Shown one piece after another: positions 33,699-43,353 of a stretch of 64,000 bases of DNA. The notes below the pieces were generated by a model. The model ran no database searches. It was not told where the DNA came from and saw only the letters and a program-made list of their open reading frames with translations. Position 1 is the first letter of the stretch. The number at the start of each line of letters is the position of its first letter. Source of the stretch: Pseudomonas poae. Lineage in GTDB: Bacteria; Pseudomonadota; Gammaproteobacteria; Pseudomonadales; Pseudomonadaceae. The stretch covers positions 5,346,001-5,410,000 of the forward strand of contig CP034537.1 of assembly GCA_004000515.1 (NCBI GenBank). The letters are read 5' to 3'. The position numbers were made by a program, and so were the translations under genes.

Positions 33699-34591
33699 AT
33701 GTCGCTGCACACCCGCGCTCACCCCTTGCACTCGCCGCGCTTCTGGCGCGACGAGCGCTGCCGTTTATTGAGGCGCGTGCGATTGCCGACGGGCGCAAGG
33801 TCACCTACACCCGGCATGCCCATGAGCACTTTTCCATCGGCGCGGTCACCACCGGGCGCAGCTATTACCACTACGGCGCAGAGACCTTCGAGATCAGCGC
33901 CGGTACGGTGGTGCTGATGAACCCCGGCGACGTACACGCCTGCAATCCCATCCGCAATGAGCCTTGGTCGTACCAGATGCTGTACATCGACACGCCCTGG
34001 CTGACCGATCTGCAGCACCAATTGGGGTTCAGCAGCGACCAGGGGTTTCGACCGTTCACCACCCCGCACACCCGCGACCCGGTGCTGTACAGCGGCCTGC
34101 TGGCGTTGTACCGAACACTGGTGGATGCGCAGGCCGAGCACTTGCAAAAACAAAGTGCGCTGGTGAGCTACTTCAGTGATGTGCAACAGCGCCTCAACCC
34201 GTGCGACGCGCCGCTGCGCGAGGTCAACCACAAGCTGGAGCGGGCTGCCGAGTATATCCGCACGCACTGCACCCAGGCGCTGAAACTTGAAGACATCTGC
34301 CTGGCAGCCGAGCTGTCGCCGTCTTACCTGATCCGTGCATTCAAGCTGTATTACGGGCTGACACCCCATGCCTTCCTGGTGAACCAGCGCATCCAGTTTG
34401 CGCGTGCCCAACTGCGCCAGGGCGGTCTGATCGCCGATGTGGCCCTGGCCGCTGGCTTCTCCGACCAGGCGCATTTCCAGCGTGCCTTCAAACAGCATTT
34501 TGCCGCGACGCCGGGGCAATACCGCGACCGGCTCAAGCCATCAGCAAATAACCCACACTGGCCACCAGCAACGCAGCCATTGAGCGGTTGA
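33699..34591 (+). CDS. AraC-family regulator with cupin sensor domain, one frameshift
   Basis: The protein has an N-terminal AraC-binding cupin (EARAIADGRKVTYTRHAHEHFSIG, then AGTVVLMNPGDVHACNP) and a C-terminal pair of helix-turn-helix motifs (LKLEDICLAAELSPSYLIRAFK; IADVALAAGFSDQAHFQRAFK). One C is missing near 33757-33762, so that WRDER continues as LPFIEARA. Corrected length is 297 aa. The ATG at 33699 follows GGAGG. It converges on a LysE-type exporter gene, overlapping by 59 bases; AraC/LysE pairs often regulate amino acid export, which is inference here. Confidence 0.85.
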
Positions 34592-35120
34592 ACAGGCGCA
34601 TCCCCTGGGGATTACTCAAGTAGCGCCGCAAAAAAGTCCCGGCATAGGCCCAGCAGGCCACGGACAGGTAGCAGATCACCAGGTAGAGGCTGGCAAACAG
34701 CCAAACCTGCCGCGTATCCCCATCGACCACAAACAATCCCATACCCGCCACGCACGCCAACCAGGCCTTGGGGTTGAGCCACTGCATGATTGCGCCGTAC
34801 AGCATCGACGGCGCGGTTGCGCTGCCATCGGCGTCCAGACGTCCATCGTCTACCGCCAGTTTCCAGGCCATGTACAGCAGGAAAGCGACCCCGCCCCATT
34901 GGATCACCTGCGTCAGGATCGGCCAGCGCGCCAGCACTTCATGCAGCCCCAGGCCAATCAACACCAACAGCAACGTAAAGCCGGCGGCGGCGCCAAACAC
35001 GTGCTTCTGGCTCGCAAGAAAGCCAAAGCGCGCTCCCGTGCTAAGCGCCACCACATTGACCGGTCCCGGGGTAATCGATGTTGCCAACGCGAAAGCGGCC
35101 ATGGAAATGATCAAGCTCAT
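34533..35120 (-). CDS. LysE/RhtB-family amino acid exporter
   Basis: A 195-aa inner-membrane protein with about six membrane segments and the family signature at the N-terminus (AFALATSITPGPVNVVALSTGARFG) and in the middle (QWLNPKAWL). Such proteins export amino acids or homoserine lactones. The start MSLIISMAAF fits the family. It is convergent with the AraC-type gene and divergent from the hydrolase. Confidence 0.88.
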   Translation of the reverse strand: MSLIISMAAFALATSITPGPVNVVALSTGARFGFLASQKHVFGAAAGFTLLLVLIGLGLHEVLARWPILTQVIQWGGVAFLLYMAWKLAVDDGRLDADGSATAPSMLYGAIMQWLNPKAWLACVAGMGLFVVDGDTRQVWLFASLYLVICYLSVACWAYAGTFLRRYLSNPQGMRLFNRSMAALLVASVGYLLMA

Positions 35121-35268
35121 TACGATTCCTTTTGATGACGCGTGAAGAAGGCCTAACGGTATAAGGCCCGTCCAAAACGGTATTGAACAAAATCACCCTT
35201 GGCCGCAAACCGCTTCAGGCCCAATGCTAGAGTTCAACGCCGACCTCTCACTGCAAAAAGGAATCGCC

Positions 35269-36112
35269 ATGTCACGTCGCTTGCTGGTTGCTGCCTGCCT
35301 GTTGCTGTCTTTCTCTGCGGCCCAAGCCGCTGAACGCTGGGAAACCCTGCCGCCGACACCCGCCCCGGTGGCCGGTGCCAAAACCGGCTATGCCGCGGTC
35401 AACGGCATCAAGGTCTACTACACCCGCACCGGCCATGGCTCGCCCGTGGTGCTGTTGCATGGCGGGTTGTCCAACTCCGATTACTGGGGCAACCAGGTCA
35501 AGGCGCTGTCGGCCAAGCACACGGTGATCAGCCTCGACAGCCGTGGCCACGGGCGCAGTTCCCGGGACGAAAAAACCCTTCGGCTACGACCTGATGGCCG
35601 ACGATGTGGTGGCCGTGCTCGACAGCCTGAAGATCCCCCGTGCCGATATCGTCGGCTGGAGTGACGGCGCAATCATCGGTATCGACCTGGCCCTGCGTCA
35701 CCCTGACCGCATCGGCAAGGTGTTCGCGTTCGCCGCCAATACCCAGACCGCCGGGGTGAAGGACGGCGTCGAGAAGAACCCCACGTTCGCCGCCTTTATC
35801 GAACGCGCGGGCAAGGAGTACGGCAAGCTGTCGCCGACGCCAAAAGAGTACGACGCGTTTGTCGAGCAGATCAGTCATATGTGGGCCAGCCAACCGAATT
35901 GGACAGACGCGCAACTGGCGGGCATCAAGACGCCGATTCTGATTGCCGACGGTGACCATGACGAAGCGATCAAGCGCGAACATACCGAGTACATCGCGGC
36001 GACCATCCCCGGCGCCGGCCTGCTGATTCTGCCGAACACCAGCCACTTCGCATTCCTGCAGGACCCGGCGTTGTTCAACGCAGCAGTGCTAGGGTTCCTC
36101 GACAGCAAGTAG
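35269..36112 (+). CDS. Secreted alpha/beta-hydrolase, one frameshift
   Basis: After a signal peptide (MSRRLLVAACLLLSFSAAQA) comes an alpha/beta-hydrolase fold: the oxyanion loop LLHGGLSNSDYWGNQ, then SLDSRGHGRSS, the nucleophile elbow GWSDGA (Ser), the Asp-containing ILIADGDHDEAI and the catalytic His in LPNTSHFAFLQ. One A is extra in the A6 run near 35569-35574 (RDEKPFGYDLMADD when corrected). Corrected length is 280 aa. AAGGA lies 7 bases before the ATG. The substrate is unknown. Confidence 0.85.
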
Positions 36113-36122
36113 CTGGGCTGCT

Positions 36123-36558
36123 TCAGGCCGCCGGCGCTTGGGTGACGATGTCTTCGACCTGCAACACGCGACCGTCCTCGGCCTGGATTTCCACCTTGCG
36201 CAGTGGCTTGAGCAAGCGGGCATCCAGCACACGGGCGCCCACCTCATCCGGCTCGGTGAACGCCTCGCCCCACTGCGCCAGGGTCACCAGCACGGGCATC
36301 AGCGCGCGCCCCTTGTCAGTCAAGTTGGTACTCGCTGCGCGCGCCAACTTCACTGGTTTGCAGCAAGCCTTGTTCGACCATGTCCTTGAGGCGAGTGGCG
36401 AGGATGTTTTTCGCCACGCCCAGGTGCTTCTGGAAATCACCGAAGCGCGTCACGCCGGCAAAGGCATCGCGAATGATCAGCAGCGTCCACCAGTCCCCCA
36501 CCACATCCAGGGCGCGGGCGACGGGGCAGACATTTCCTTCCATACATTTGCGTTTCAC
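36123..36558 (-). CDS. HxlR-family transcriptional regulator, one frameshift
   Basis: A winged-helix protein with the HxlR signature: CPVARALDVVGDWWTLLIIRDAF, then RFGDFQKHLGVAKNILATRLKDM and SEYQLT-DKGRALMPVL. One base is extra near 36322-36325; removing it gives 144 aa. The start is a GTG at 36558 (MKRKCMEGNVCP) because GGAGG sits 8 bases upstream. Two N-terminal cysteines could be redox sensors, as in HypR/QorR-type members. It is divergent from the SDR gene, its likely target. Confidence 0.84.
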
Positions 36559-36658
36559 GGTCGGGCCTCCAGAAAAATTCAGTTGCATTATAGGACCGAT
36601 ACGCTCAGGATAAAAACGGTTTCATTATTAAACCTAAATTCACAGCGTGGATCTCATC

Positions 36659-37357
36659 ATGGATATTCGTGGAAAAGTGGTACTGGTCACCGGCGCCAAT
36701 CGCGGCCTGGGCAAAGCATTTGTCACCGCGCTGCTGGAAGGCGGTGCCGCCAAGGTTTATGCCGGCGCAAGAAACCCAAGCAGTGTGAACATTCCCGGCA
36801 GTACGCCGATTGCCCTGGACATCACCGACCCCGCCAGCGTGCAGCGTGCCGCCGAGCAAGCCAGTGATGTCAGTGTGGTGATCAACAACGCCGGCTTCCT
36901 CAAGTACGGCTCGTTGCTGGCTGAGGACAGCGTCGAGAACCTGCAACAGCACTTGGACGTGAACACCTTCGGCACGCTGCGGGTCAGTCGTGCGTTTACG
37001 CCGATCCTGGCCAAACAAGGCGGCGGTGCGTTGATCAATGTGCTGTCGGTGCTGAGCTGGCTGAGCCCTCCGGGCGCCGGTGGCTACAGCACGTCCAAGT
37101 CCGCCCAGTGGGGCCTTACCAACGGCCTGCGCGGTGAGCTGCGCGAACAGGGCACCCTGGTCATCGGCGTGCACCCGGCCTACATCGACACCGACATGGT
37201 TGCCGATGTAGAAGCGCCGAAGAGCACGCCGCAGGAAGTGGTTGCCCTCACCCTGCAAGCGCTGAGCGAGGACCGTGAAGAAGTATTGGTCAGCGACACG
37301 TCCCACGGAGTGAAGGCATCGCTGTCCAGCGACAGCCCGGTGTACCTCAACCGTTGA
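36659..37357 (+). CDS. Short-chain dehydrogenase/reductase
   Basis: An NAD(P)-dependent SDR of 232 aa. It has the Rossmann motif TGANRGLG, the NNAG motif, a catalytic Ser near INVLSVLSWLS and YSTSK (YxxxK). The start MDIRGKVVLVTGA is preferred over an upstream GTG four codons earlier because SDRs usually begin so close to the first strand. It is divergent from the HxlR gene and its end overlaps the oxidoreductase end by 11 bases. Confidence 0.88.
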   Translation: MDIRGKVVLVTGANRGLGKAFVTALLEGGAAKVYAGARNPSSVNIPGSTPIALDITDPASVQRAAEQASDVSVVINNAGFLKYGSLLAEDSVENLQQHLDVNTFGTLRVSRAFTPILAKQGGGALINVLSVLSWLSPPGAGGYSTSKSAQWGLTNGLRGELREQGTLVIGVHPAYIDTDMVADVEAPKSTPQEVVALTLQALSEDREEVLVSDTSHGVKASLSSDSPVYLNR

Positions 37358-38231
37358 TCAACGAAAAGTGCGTGCCGGTACCGGCGCGCACGCCCTCGCC
37401 CACGGCCAGTGCTACCGAACCCGCAGCGAGGGACGTGTCACCACAGGCAAACACGCCAGGCACCGAGGTCTGGCGGGTTTCATTTGTGTGTACGTAAGGG
37501 CCACTCGGCCCCTCTGACAACTCGCACTCCAACTGTGCTGCCAGCGGGCTGATGCGGGTGCGTGACATCGTGAACACGCCATCAAGGTTGAACACCCTGC
37601 CGTCCTCCAACTCCAGATCGACACGCTCACCGCTGAGGCGCCGAACAGCGCCGTTTTGCACATTCACACCACGCCGATCCAACAGCGCCTGTTGTTGCGC
37701 ATCCGGCGTGAATACACCGTTGGTAAACAAGGTGGTGGTGCCCCAATCCGGCAGCATCAAGGCGTGATGCATCGCCAAGGGTGATGTGGCCAGTACGCCG
37801 ATGCGGCCCCTGTCCAACTCGTAGCCGTGGCAGTAAGGGCAATGAAACACCCGCGTGCCCCAGCGCTCTTGCAGGCCTTCGATGGCGGGCAATTCGTCCA
37901 CCACGCCGGTGGCAAGGATCAGGCGCCTAGCCTTAAGCTCACCGTTGCATTGAGTGCGCACACTGAAACTGTCCAGTTGCCCACTCGCCTCCACGACGTT
38001 GTCCTGCACCCAGGTGACACTGGGGTATTCCATCAACTGGCTGCGGCCTTCGGCGGCGATGACCTCCGGTGCCTGGCCGTCCTGGCCGAGAAAGCCGTGG
38101 GAAGTGGCCGCAAAGCGGTTGCGGCGCTGCCCCGCATCAATCACCAGCACCTTGCGCCGTGCCCGTGCCAATTGCAGGCCCGCAGACAGGCCGGCATAGC
38201 TGCCGCCCACGATAATGACGTCATGCATCAT
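37347..38231 (-). CDS. Thioredoxin-reductase-like FAD/NAD(P)-dependent oxidoreductase
   Basis: A 294-aa pyridine nucleotide-disulfide oxidoreductase. The FAD site is VGGSYAGLSAGLQLARA, the redox-active or TrxB-like CxxC site is CPYCHGYE (near residue 131), and the C-terminal FAD motif is VFACGDTSLAAGSVALAVGEG. The second NADP motif of TrxB (GGGDSA) is not seen, and the CPYCHG spelling is that of the TrxB-like monooxygenase/HcfA group rather than true TrxB. It is divergent from an Rrf2-type gene (143 bases), which probably regulates it. Confidence 0.87.
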   Translation of the reverse strand: MMHDVIIVGGSYAGLSAGLQLARARRKVLVIDAGQRRNRFAATSHGFLGQDGQAPEVIAAEGRSQLMEYPSVTWVQDNVVEASGQLDSFSVRTQCNGELKARRLILATGVVDELPAIEGLQERWGTRVFHCPYCHGYELDRGRIGVLATSPLAMHHALMLPDWGTTTLFTNGVFTPDAQQQALLDRRGVNVQNGAVRRLSGERVDLELEDGRVFNLDGVFTMSRTRISPLAAQLECELSEGPSGPYVHTNETRQTSVPGVFACGDTSLAAGSVALAVGEGVRAGTGTHFSLING

Positions 38232-38374
38232 GACAGTGACCCCGAATCAGGTGCATGCGGTTATCCGCACGCTCTCACGACACACCATAAGTTACGTAAA
38301 AATACCACGTCAAGAGTCTCGCAACTTTTTAGGTTACGAACGATACTTTCGACCGAATCGACTTGAGGTTTTTG

Positions 38375-38811
38375 ATGAGAAACGACACTCGCCTGTCGCG
38401 CATGCTGCATGTACTGATCCACATGGGCCGCCACGAAGAACGCGCTACGTCAGAGACCATCGCGCAGATGCTGGGCACCAACCCGGTGGTGGTGCGACGC
38501 ACACTTGGGCTGCTCAAGGAGAAAGGTTACGTACGCTCGGAAAAGGGCCATCAGGGCGGCTGGAGCCTGGGCAAACCCCTGAGTGAGATCACCCTGCTGG
38601 ATATTCACAACGCCTTGGGTACGCCGTCGATATTTGCCATCGGCCTGTCCACCGACCATCCGGAATGCCTGGTGGAGCAGGCGGTGAATGCGGCACTCAC
38701 CGATGCCTTCGAACAGGCCCAGGCGCTGTTGTTGAAGCGCCTGGGCAAGGTCACCCTGCGCAATTGGCCGAGGATTTTGACGAGCGTTTTCGCGTGGCGA
38801 TGTTGCCTTAG
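38375..38811 (+). CDS. Rrf2-family transcriptional regulator, one frameshift
   Basis: A winged-helix regulator beginning MRNDTRLSRMLHVLIHMGRH, with the recognition region ETIAQMLGTNPVVVRRTLGLL and wing EKGHQGGWSLGKPL. One G is missing near 38757; restored, the end is LAQLAEDFDERFRVAMLP and the length 145 aa. Only one cysteine is visible (HPECLVEQAV), so it cannot hold an Fe-S cluster through three Cys as IscR does; single-Cys redox or nitrosative control is possible. It is divergent from the thioredoxin-reductase-like gene, and its stop overlaps the RNase T2 stop. Confidence 0.84.
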
Positions 38812-39437
38812 CGCTGTGCTGGAATCCGGATGTCGCCGTCGCGGCACTGGGTTTTCACACTGCGCGGGCAACCGGCGAACGCCAAGTCCTTGGTCAGGCA
38901 TACCCGTACTTCCGAGAGCACCTTGCCTTTGCAGATTACCGCCAGCCCGTGGTTGCCCATACGTGGGTTGCTCTCGCGAAACAGTGCTTCGATCTCACGT
39001 GCCTGCAAAGACGGCGGGGTATTGAACGGTTGCAGTTGCTGTGGAATCGTCACTACGCCCAGCGCCGCGTCAGTCTTCTCCAGATACGCCAAGGGCTCCA
39101 GCCCGCTGCAAGTGCCATGCTTGGCCCACTCGTGCTTGAGCAGCGAGCGCGTGGGGAATAACGCTGCGCCCTTGTCTATTTCTTCGCGATTAAGCTGCGA
39201 CTGAGGTGAGCATGACGCCGGCCATCCGCCCCGTGCGTATTGCGGCCACAAGCCATGCAGCACAAACCCATAGCCCTTGCCCGAACACTGCTCGTTGTTC
39301 GGGTGCGTCAGGCAAAAGGTCGGTGACCACGACAGCGACAATATGTAGAAATCAAACTCTCCCGGTGTTCCTTGAGCGCGCGGAGCCGCCATTGCATTCG
39401 TGGCCAGTACCAGCCACAACGCCATCCAGTATTTCAT
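38808..39437 (-). CDS. Secreted ribonuclease T2 (RNase I-like)
   Basis: A periplasmic or secreted RNase that cuts single-stranded RNA through 2',3'-cyclic products. It has a signal peptide (MKYWMALWLVLATNAMA), then the two catalytic segments of the T2 family, CAS I FVLHGLWPQY and CAS II KHEWAKHGTC, both with their histidines. Eight or so cysteines suggest several disulfides. Length 209 aa, intact. Confidence 0.92.
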   Translation of the reverse strand: MKYWMALWLVLATNAMAAPRAQGTPGEFDFYILSLSWSPTFCLTHPNNEQCSGKGYGFVLHGLWPQYARGGWPASCSPQSQLNREEIDKGAALFPTRSLLKHEWAKHGTCSGLEPLAYLEKTDAALGVVTIPQQLQPFNTPPSLQAREIEALFRESNPRMGNHGLAVICKGKVLSEVRVCLTKDLAFAGCPRSVKTQCRDGDIRIPAQR

Positions 39438-39472
39438 CCGTGTATTCCTTGAAAAGAAAAACCCTATCGCGT

Positions 39473-40453
39473 CTAACCCGGAACATTGGGGTTACGTTGT
39501 AGCACCTTGTCGAGGATTCGATCGGTCTTCAGCGCTTCGATCGCCAACGATGGATGCTCGGCCTCACCACGGATATGGGCGTTCATCGCCAACACGTGGT
39601 GCCACTGGATATGCGCGTGACACGGCACCTCCAGCACCTCGTTGGACTCGCCTTCAAGGCGTATGGGTTGGTCGTCGAAGACCGAGAACTGGATGCGCCC
39701 ACGACTGCCGATCAGCTCCACGTGGTCCTCGCGACGATCCGCGACAAAGTTCCAGCAGCCCATGCCCAGTGCACCGGAGGTGAAGGTCCAGCACGCTGTC
39801 ACTGCGTCTTCTGCGGCATAGCGTCCGGCCTGGCGCGCGGTAAAGCCGGTGACTTCGACAATATCCCCGGCCAGGTACTGGAACAGGTCGAAGCCGTGGC
39901 TGGCCAGGTCGGCAAAGTATCCACCGCCAGCAATGGCCGGGTCGGTACGCCAGTTGGCGGCGCTGGCGTCATCAGCGCCTGCAGGCTTGCACAGGGTCCA
40001 GGTCAGTTGGCGCAGCTCGCCGATGCGCCCATCCCGCAGCCACTCACGCACTTGCTGAAAGCGTGGCAGGGAACGCCGGTAATAGGAGACGAACAGGTGC
40101 AAACCGGCACGCTCGAAGGTGCGCTGCATCAACGCGCTTTGCTCAGCGTTGAGCGACATGGGTTTCTCGACGCAGCAATGCTTGCCGGCCGCCGCCACCA
40201 TCAGGCTGTATTCAAGGTGGCTGTCGGGCGGCGTGGCGATGTATACCGCGTCCACCTCGGGGTCGTCGATCAGTGCCTGGGCGTCAGTGTAGAACCGGGC
40301 AATACCGTGGCGTGCCGCATAATCGCGCACCGCTTCCTCACGACGCCCCATCACGGCCACCAGGGCCGAACCTGGCGCTTTGTAGAAAGCGGGTCCACTC
40401 TTCAATTCAGTGACACTGCCACAGCCAATCATGCCCCAACGTACGGTCGTCAT
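39473..40453 (-). CDS. Gfo/Idh/MocA-family oxidoreductase
   Basis: An NAD(P)-dependent sugar or inositol dehydrogenase family member of 326 aa. It has the Rossmann motif WGMIGCGSVTELKSGPAF, the substrate-site EKPMSLNAEQ (EKP) and a C-terminal domain with GGGYFADLASHGFDLFQYL holding the catalytic His. The start MTTVRWGMIG is chosen from the position of the Rossmann fold. It is divergent from the Nudix gene. The substrate cannot be told. Confidence 0.88.
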   Translation of the reverse strand: MTTVRWGMIGCGSVTELKSGPAFYKAPGSALVAVMGRREEAVRDYAARHGIARFYTDAQALIDDPEVDAVYIATPPDSHLEYSLMVAAAGKHCCVEKPMSLNAEQSALMQRTFERAGLHLFVSYYRRSLPRFQQVREWLRDGRIGELRQLTWTLCKPAGADDASAANWRTDPAIAGGGYFADLASHGFDLFQYLAGDIVEVTGFTARQAGRYAAEDAVTACWTFTSGALGMGCWNFVADRREDHVELIGSRGRIQFSVFDDQPIRLEGESNEVLEVPCHAHIQWHHVLAMNAHIRGEAEHPSLAIEALKTDRILDKVLQRNPNVPG

Positions 40454-40580
40454 CGATTTTCCTCGTCCGTTTTCATCAATCGAGCAGTATCCACATACCC
40501 ACAGCCCTGTGCCACAAACACTTAGCATGACAATTGCATTACACTTTTATGACATTCATCCAACTGCAGGGGCACAGACG

Positions 40581-40943
40581 ATGAAAATTCGGGCTACGGT
40601 CATTTGCGAACACGAGGGGCATATCCTCTTCGTGCGCAAGGCTAGATCAAAATGGGCGTTGCCAGGCGGCAAGGTCGAACGTGACGAGCGGCCGGTGGGC
40701 GCCGCCGAGCGGGAGTTGGAAGAAGAAACCGGGCTGAACGTGGACGGCTTGCTGTATTTGCAGGAACTGAAGGCCCGCGACACCGTTCACCATGTGTTTG
40801 AAGCCTCGGTGGTGAACATCGCGGATGCGCGACCGCGAAACGAGATCGTCGATTGCCAGTGGCAGGCTTATGGCGCGGTGGATCAACTGGACACCACCGA
40901 TGCCACTCGGCATATCGTCAAATCGTTTCTGCGTCGGTTGTGA
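40581..40943 (+). CDS. Nudix hydrolase
   Basis: A 120-aa Nudix protein that hydrolyses a nucleoside diphosphate linked to another group. The full Nudix box GKVERDERPVGAAERELEEE fits Gx5Ex7REUxEExGU (continuing TGL). The start MKIRATVICEHEGHILFVRK is at the usual distance from the box. Intact. The substrate is unknown. Confidence 0.92.
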   Translation: MKIRATVICEHEGHILFVRKARSKWALPGGKVERDERPVGAAERELEEETGLNVDGLLYLQELKARDTVHHVFEASVVNIADARPRNEIVDCQWQAYGAVDQLDTTDATRHIVKSFLRRL

Positions 40944-40968
40944 GTAAGGACACTCACCCGCACTGCTG

Positions 40969-41712
40969 CTAGCGGTAGCCCGCTTCAAGCGTGTCTCGCT
41001 CAAGTTCCTTTTGACGCTTCTGCTCACGTTGCGCCTCGAGCTTCTTGTCGCACTGCTGCTTGCCCTCTTCCACCGTCCCGGTATACGTACAGTCGGACAT
41101 ACCCTGGCCTCCCGTCAGGATCACGACTGCCACTACCAACGGAACCGCCACCACCATCACTGCAATATCCAGGGCACGTGAGGTGTGGACCTCGGTCTTG
41201 TACGGGTACCGTTGCCGCGGGTCCAGATCGAACGCGCGCAGGGTCGTCCACGCCGTGTACCGATACCCCTGCCCCTTGAATGGCTTACAGGCATCCACCG
41301 TCTGCACCGCGTAATAATCTCCTAGCCGGGGAGGCTGAGTCTGGCGCGCATTGAATCCGTCAACCAACGCCTTGAGCTGCCCCTCTTCGGCCTGCCAGGC
41401 GGCTTCGCATTCTGGCTGGGTGACGTACAGTTTGCTGGTCTTGCTCACCGTATCCAGCCAGTGCTTGCCACCGACATACAGCCCCAGTACTCCACCATCC
41501 GGCGCGGCTTGCAGGTACAGCTCAAGCGCGCCGGTATAGAACCCACGGGTTTTGGTCAACGGTTCGAATTGTTCACTGCTCAACGGCTGGTAAAGGGTAT
41601 AGCCATACACGTCGGGGCCCACGATCTCAGGCTGGGCCGGCGCGGTTGCGCACCCACTGAGTGACGATGTGATGATCGCCAGGCTCAACACACTGCACAG
41701 CATCCTTTGCAT
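40969..41712 (-). CDS. Predicted lipoprotein with a membrane segment, 247 aa
   Basis: The start MQRMLCSVLSLAIITSSL leads to a lipobox SGC, so the protein is probably lipidated. A central domain has paired cysteines (PECEAAW; VDACKPFKGQG). Near the C-terminus is a hydrophobic stretch (DIAVMVVAVPLVVAVVILTGG) and then a Cys pair and a charged, Glu/Lys/Arg-rich tail that may form a coiled coil. I do not recognise the family. Confidence 0.65.
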   Translation of the reverse strand: MQRMLCSVLSLAIITSSLSGCATAPAQPEIVGPDVYGYTLYQPLSSEQFEPLTKTRGFYTGALELYLQAAPDGGVLGLYVGGKHWLDTVSKTSKLYVTQPECEAAWQAEEGQLKALVDGFNARQTQPPRLGDYYAVQTVDACKPFKGQGYRYTAWTTLRAFDLDPRQRYPYKTEVHTSRALDIAVMVVAVPLVVAVVILTGGQGMSDCTYTGTVEEGKQQCDKKLEAQREQKRQKELERDTLEAGYR

Positions 41713-41820
41713 GAAACGCCCCAGGGCAGACGGGCGGCTGGACAGCCAGGCGCAAGATTGCGCCAAATCCCAGCCGCTGTTTCGGCCTATGCGGTCGAAA
41801 CATTAATGCCCAACCATATC

Positions 41821-42314
41821 TCAAGAACGCGGCTTGCTGCCTGCCGTCTCCATGAGCTTGTCCTTGCCTTTGGCTTGCCCGCGCAAATACAACGCATCCA
41901 CCAGTTTTTGCCGGTCTTCCTGGGGCAAGGTGCTGGCGAACTGCGCCAACGTCGAGTCCACCAAGGCCCGCAACGCCACATCGGCTTCGCGGGCCTTGGC
42001 CAATTCGGTCACCAGCACATCGCGGTCCAGGGTCGGTGCTTCCAGTTGCTTGATCACCCCATCCGCGCCTCGCGGCCGGCCATGATCAGCGGTTGGCTGT
42101 CGGCGCTGTTATGGCGCAGCAATTGGCGCAGTTCCTTGCGCCGTTCCGGCGGCAATTTGAACATGGCCTGGCGCAAACCGTGTTGGTTAACCACCGCTTC
42201 GGCAGGCTTGGCGCTGGCCATCCAGTGGTAGAGGCCGCCGGCAACCCCGCCGATCAAAAACACGTTGAGCAATACCGAGACAAGCAACCACGGTTTAAGG
42301 GATCTGACGGTCAT
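41821..42314 (-). CDS. Membrane-anchored periplasmic sensor (CpxP/Spy-like heavy-metal sensor family), one frameshift
   Basis: Third gene of an ECF operon. One N-terminal membrane segment (WLLVSVLLNVFLIGGVAGGLYHW) is followed by a helical periplasmic domain with the family feel LPPERRKELRQLLRHN and LPQEDRQKLVDALYLRG. One G is missing from the run at 42057-42060 (GREARMG-VIKQLEAP). Corrected length is 164 aa. Its ATG overlaps the stop of the anti-sigma gene (ATGA), so the two are coupled. Proposed role: sensing envelope or metal stress for the anti-sigma factor; this is inference. Confidence 0.76.
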
Positions 42315-42742
42315 TGCTCGGCTTCCTCGGCATTGACGGTGAAGACGACTTCCGCGTCGCCTTGGTCGAAGACACTGGGCAGCACTTCGGATGACAGCAT
42401 CGGCAGCGGCACGCTCATGGAAGCCACCAACATGCCGGTGACAATCCCTGCAATGCCCACGCCCACCACGCTGGCGGGCGATAGCCAACCGGCGTAGCGG
42501 GCCCAGAACGACTTGGGTTGCGGGGCCGATTGACGAATCTGGCGGGCCAATTCGGGGTCGGCCAGCACCACTTGGTAACTGTCGAGTTGCGTATCGAGCC
42601 AGCCGGCCTCGTCCATGGCTGCACGGGCACTGGGATGGCCGCTGTCCAGCAAGGCCCGGGCCGAGCCTTGCTCTTGTGCGGGCCAGCGCTGCAAGTCGGC
42701 GCCGTAGGCGTCGGCCAAGTGAGCAAATCGTTCGGGTGTCAT
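42311..42742 (-). CDS. Probable membrane anti-sigma factor
   Basis: A 143-aa protein with a soluble N-terminal domain (MTPERFAHLADAYGADLQRWP) and one membrane segment (SVVGVGIAGIVTGMLVA), leaving a short periplasmic tail. The size, topology and position directly after an ECF sigma gene (4-base overlap at both ends) make it the likely anti-sigma factor. I see no ZAS zinc-binding HxxxCxxC motif and no FecR domain, so it would be of a less described class. Confidence 0.68.
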   Translation of the reverse strand: MTPERFAHLADAYGADLQRWPAQEQGSARALLDSGHPSARAAMDEAGWLDTQLDSYQVVLADPELARQIRQSAPQPKSFWARYAGWLSPASVVGVGIAGIVTGMLVASMSVPLPMLSSEVLPSVFDQGDAEVVFTVNAEEAEQ

Positions 42743-43317
42743 GGTTTTCCCCTTCCTGGGCGGGCAAGCCCGGGTGTGTCGGCAAGTTGGCTACGCAACT
42801 GGCGGCGAGCCCGCGACAGCAGGCTCTCCAGTGCCTCGACGCTGATATTCATCAGGGCCGCGGCGTCGATGTTCGACAGCTCCTGGTAATACTGCAGCAC
42901 AATGGCTTCGCGCTGTCGCTCGGGCAAGGCCGCCAACGCTGCGGCCATGCGTGCACTGCGGTCAGCGGTTTCCAGCTGTTCTTCCGGGGACGGCGCGTTG
43001 TCTGCCAGCTCCAGCGCCTGCTCGTCGTCCAACGGGCGCTCCTTGCGCCGGCGCAGACGGTCATGGCACAGGTTGAGCGCCACCCGATGCAACCAGGTGT
43101 CAAAGCGTGCCTCGCCGCTGCGCCAACTGGCCGCCTGGCGCCAGATGCGCAGGAAGCTTTCCTGGGCCACGTCCTTGGCCTCGTCGGCATCGCCCAGTAT
43201 CCGACTGGCGAGCGCCAGCAGGCGCGGCAGTTTGCGCGTCACCATTTCGTTGACGGCTGCGGGTTCGTTGTTACCGATACGTGCCAGCAGCTCAACGTCC
43301 GGATCAGTGTCTTTCAA
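42739..43317 (-). CDS. ECF-type RNA polymerase sigma factor
   Basis: A 192-aa group 4 sigma factor with region 2 (ASRILGDADEAKDVAQESFLRIWR) and region 4 (LAALPERQREAIVLQYYQ ... IDAAALMNISVEALESLLSRARRQLR). It leads a three-gene operon in which each stop overlaps the next start, followed by the membrane anti-sigma and the sensor. An envelope protein gene with WxxGxW-type repeats ends 36 bases upstream on the same strand and may belong to the same regulon. Confidence 0.93.
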   Translation of the reverse strand: MKDTDPDVELLARIGNNEPAAVNEMVTRKLPRLLALASRILGDADEAKDVAQESFLRIWRQAASWRSGEARFDTWLHRVALNLCHDRLRRRKERPLDDEQALELADNAPSPEEQLETADRSARMAAALAALPERQREAIVLQYYQELSNIDAAALMNISVEALESLLSRARRQLRSQLADTPGLARPGRGKP

Positions 43318-43353
43318 TCGGGCAATTCTCGGTCCGGGGCTAAGTCTCAGGTG

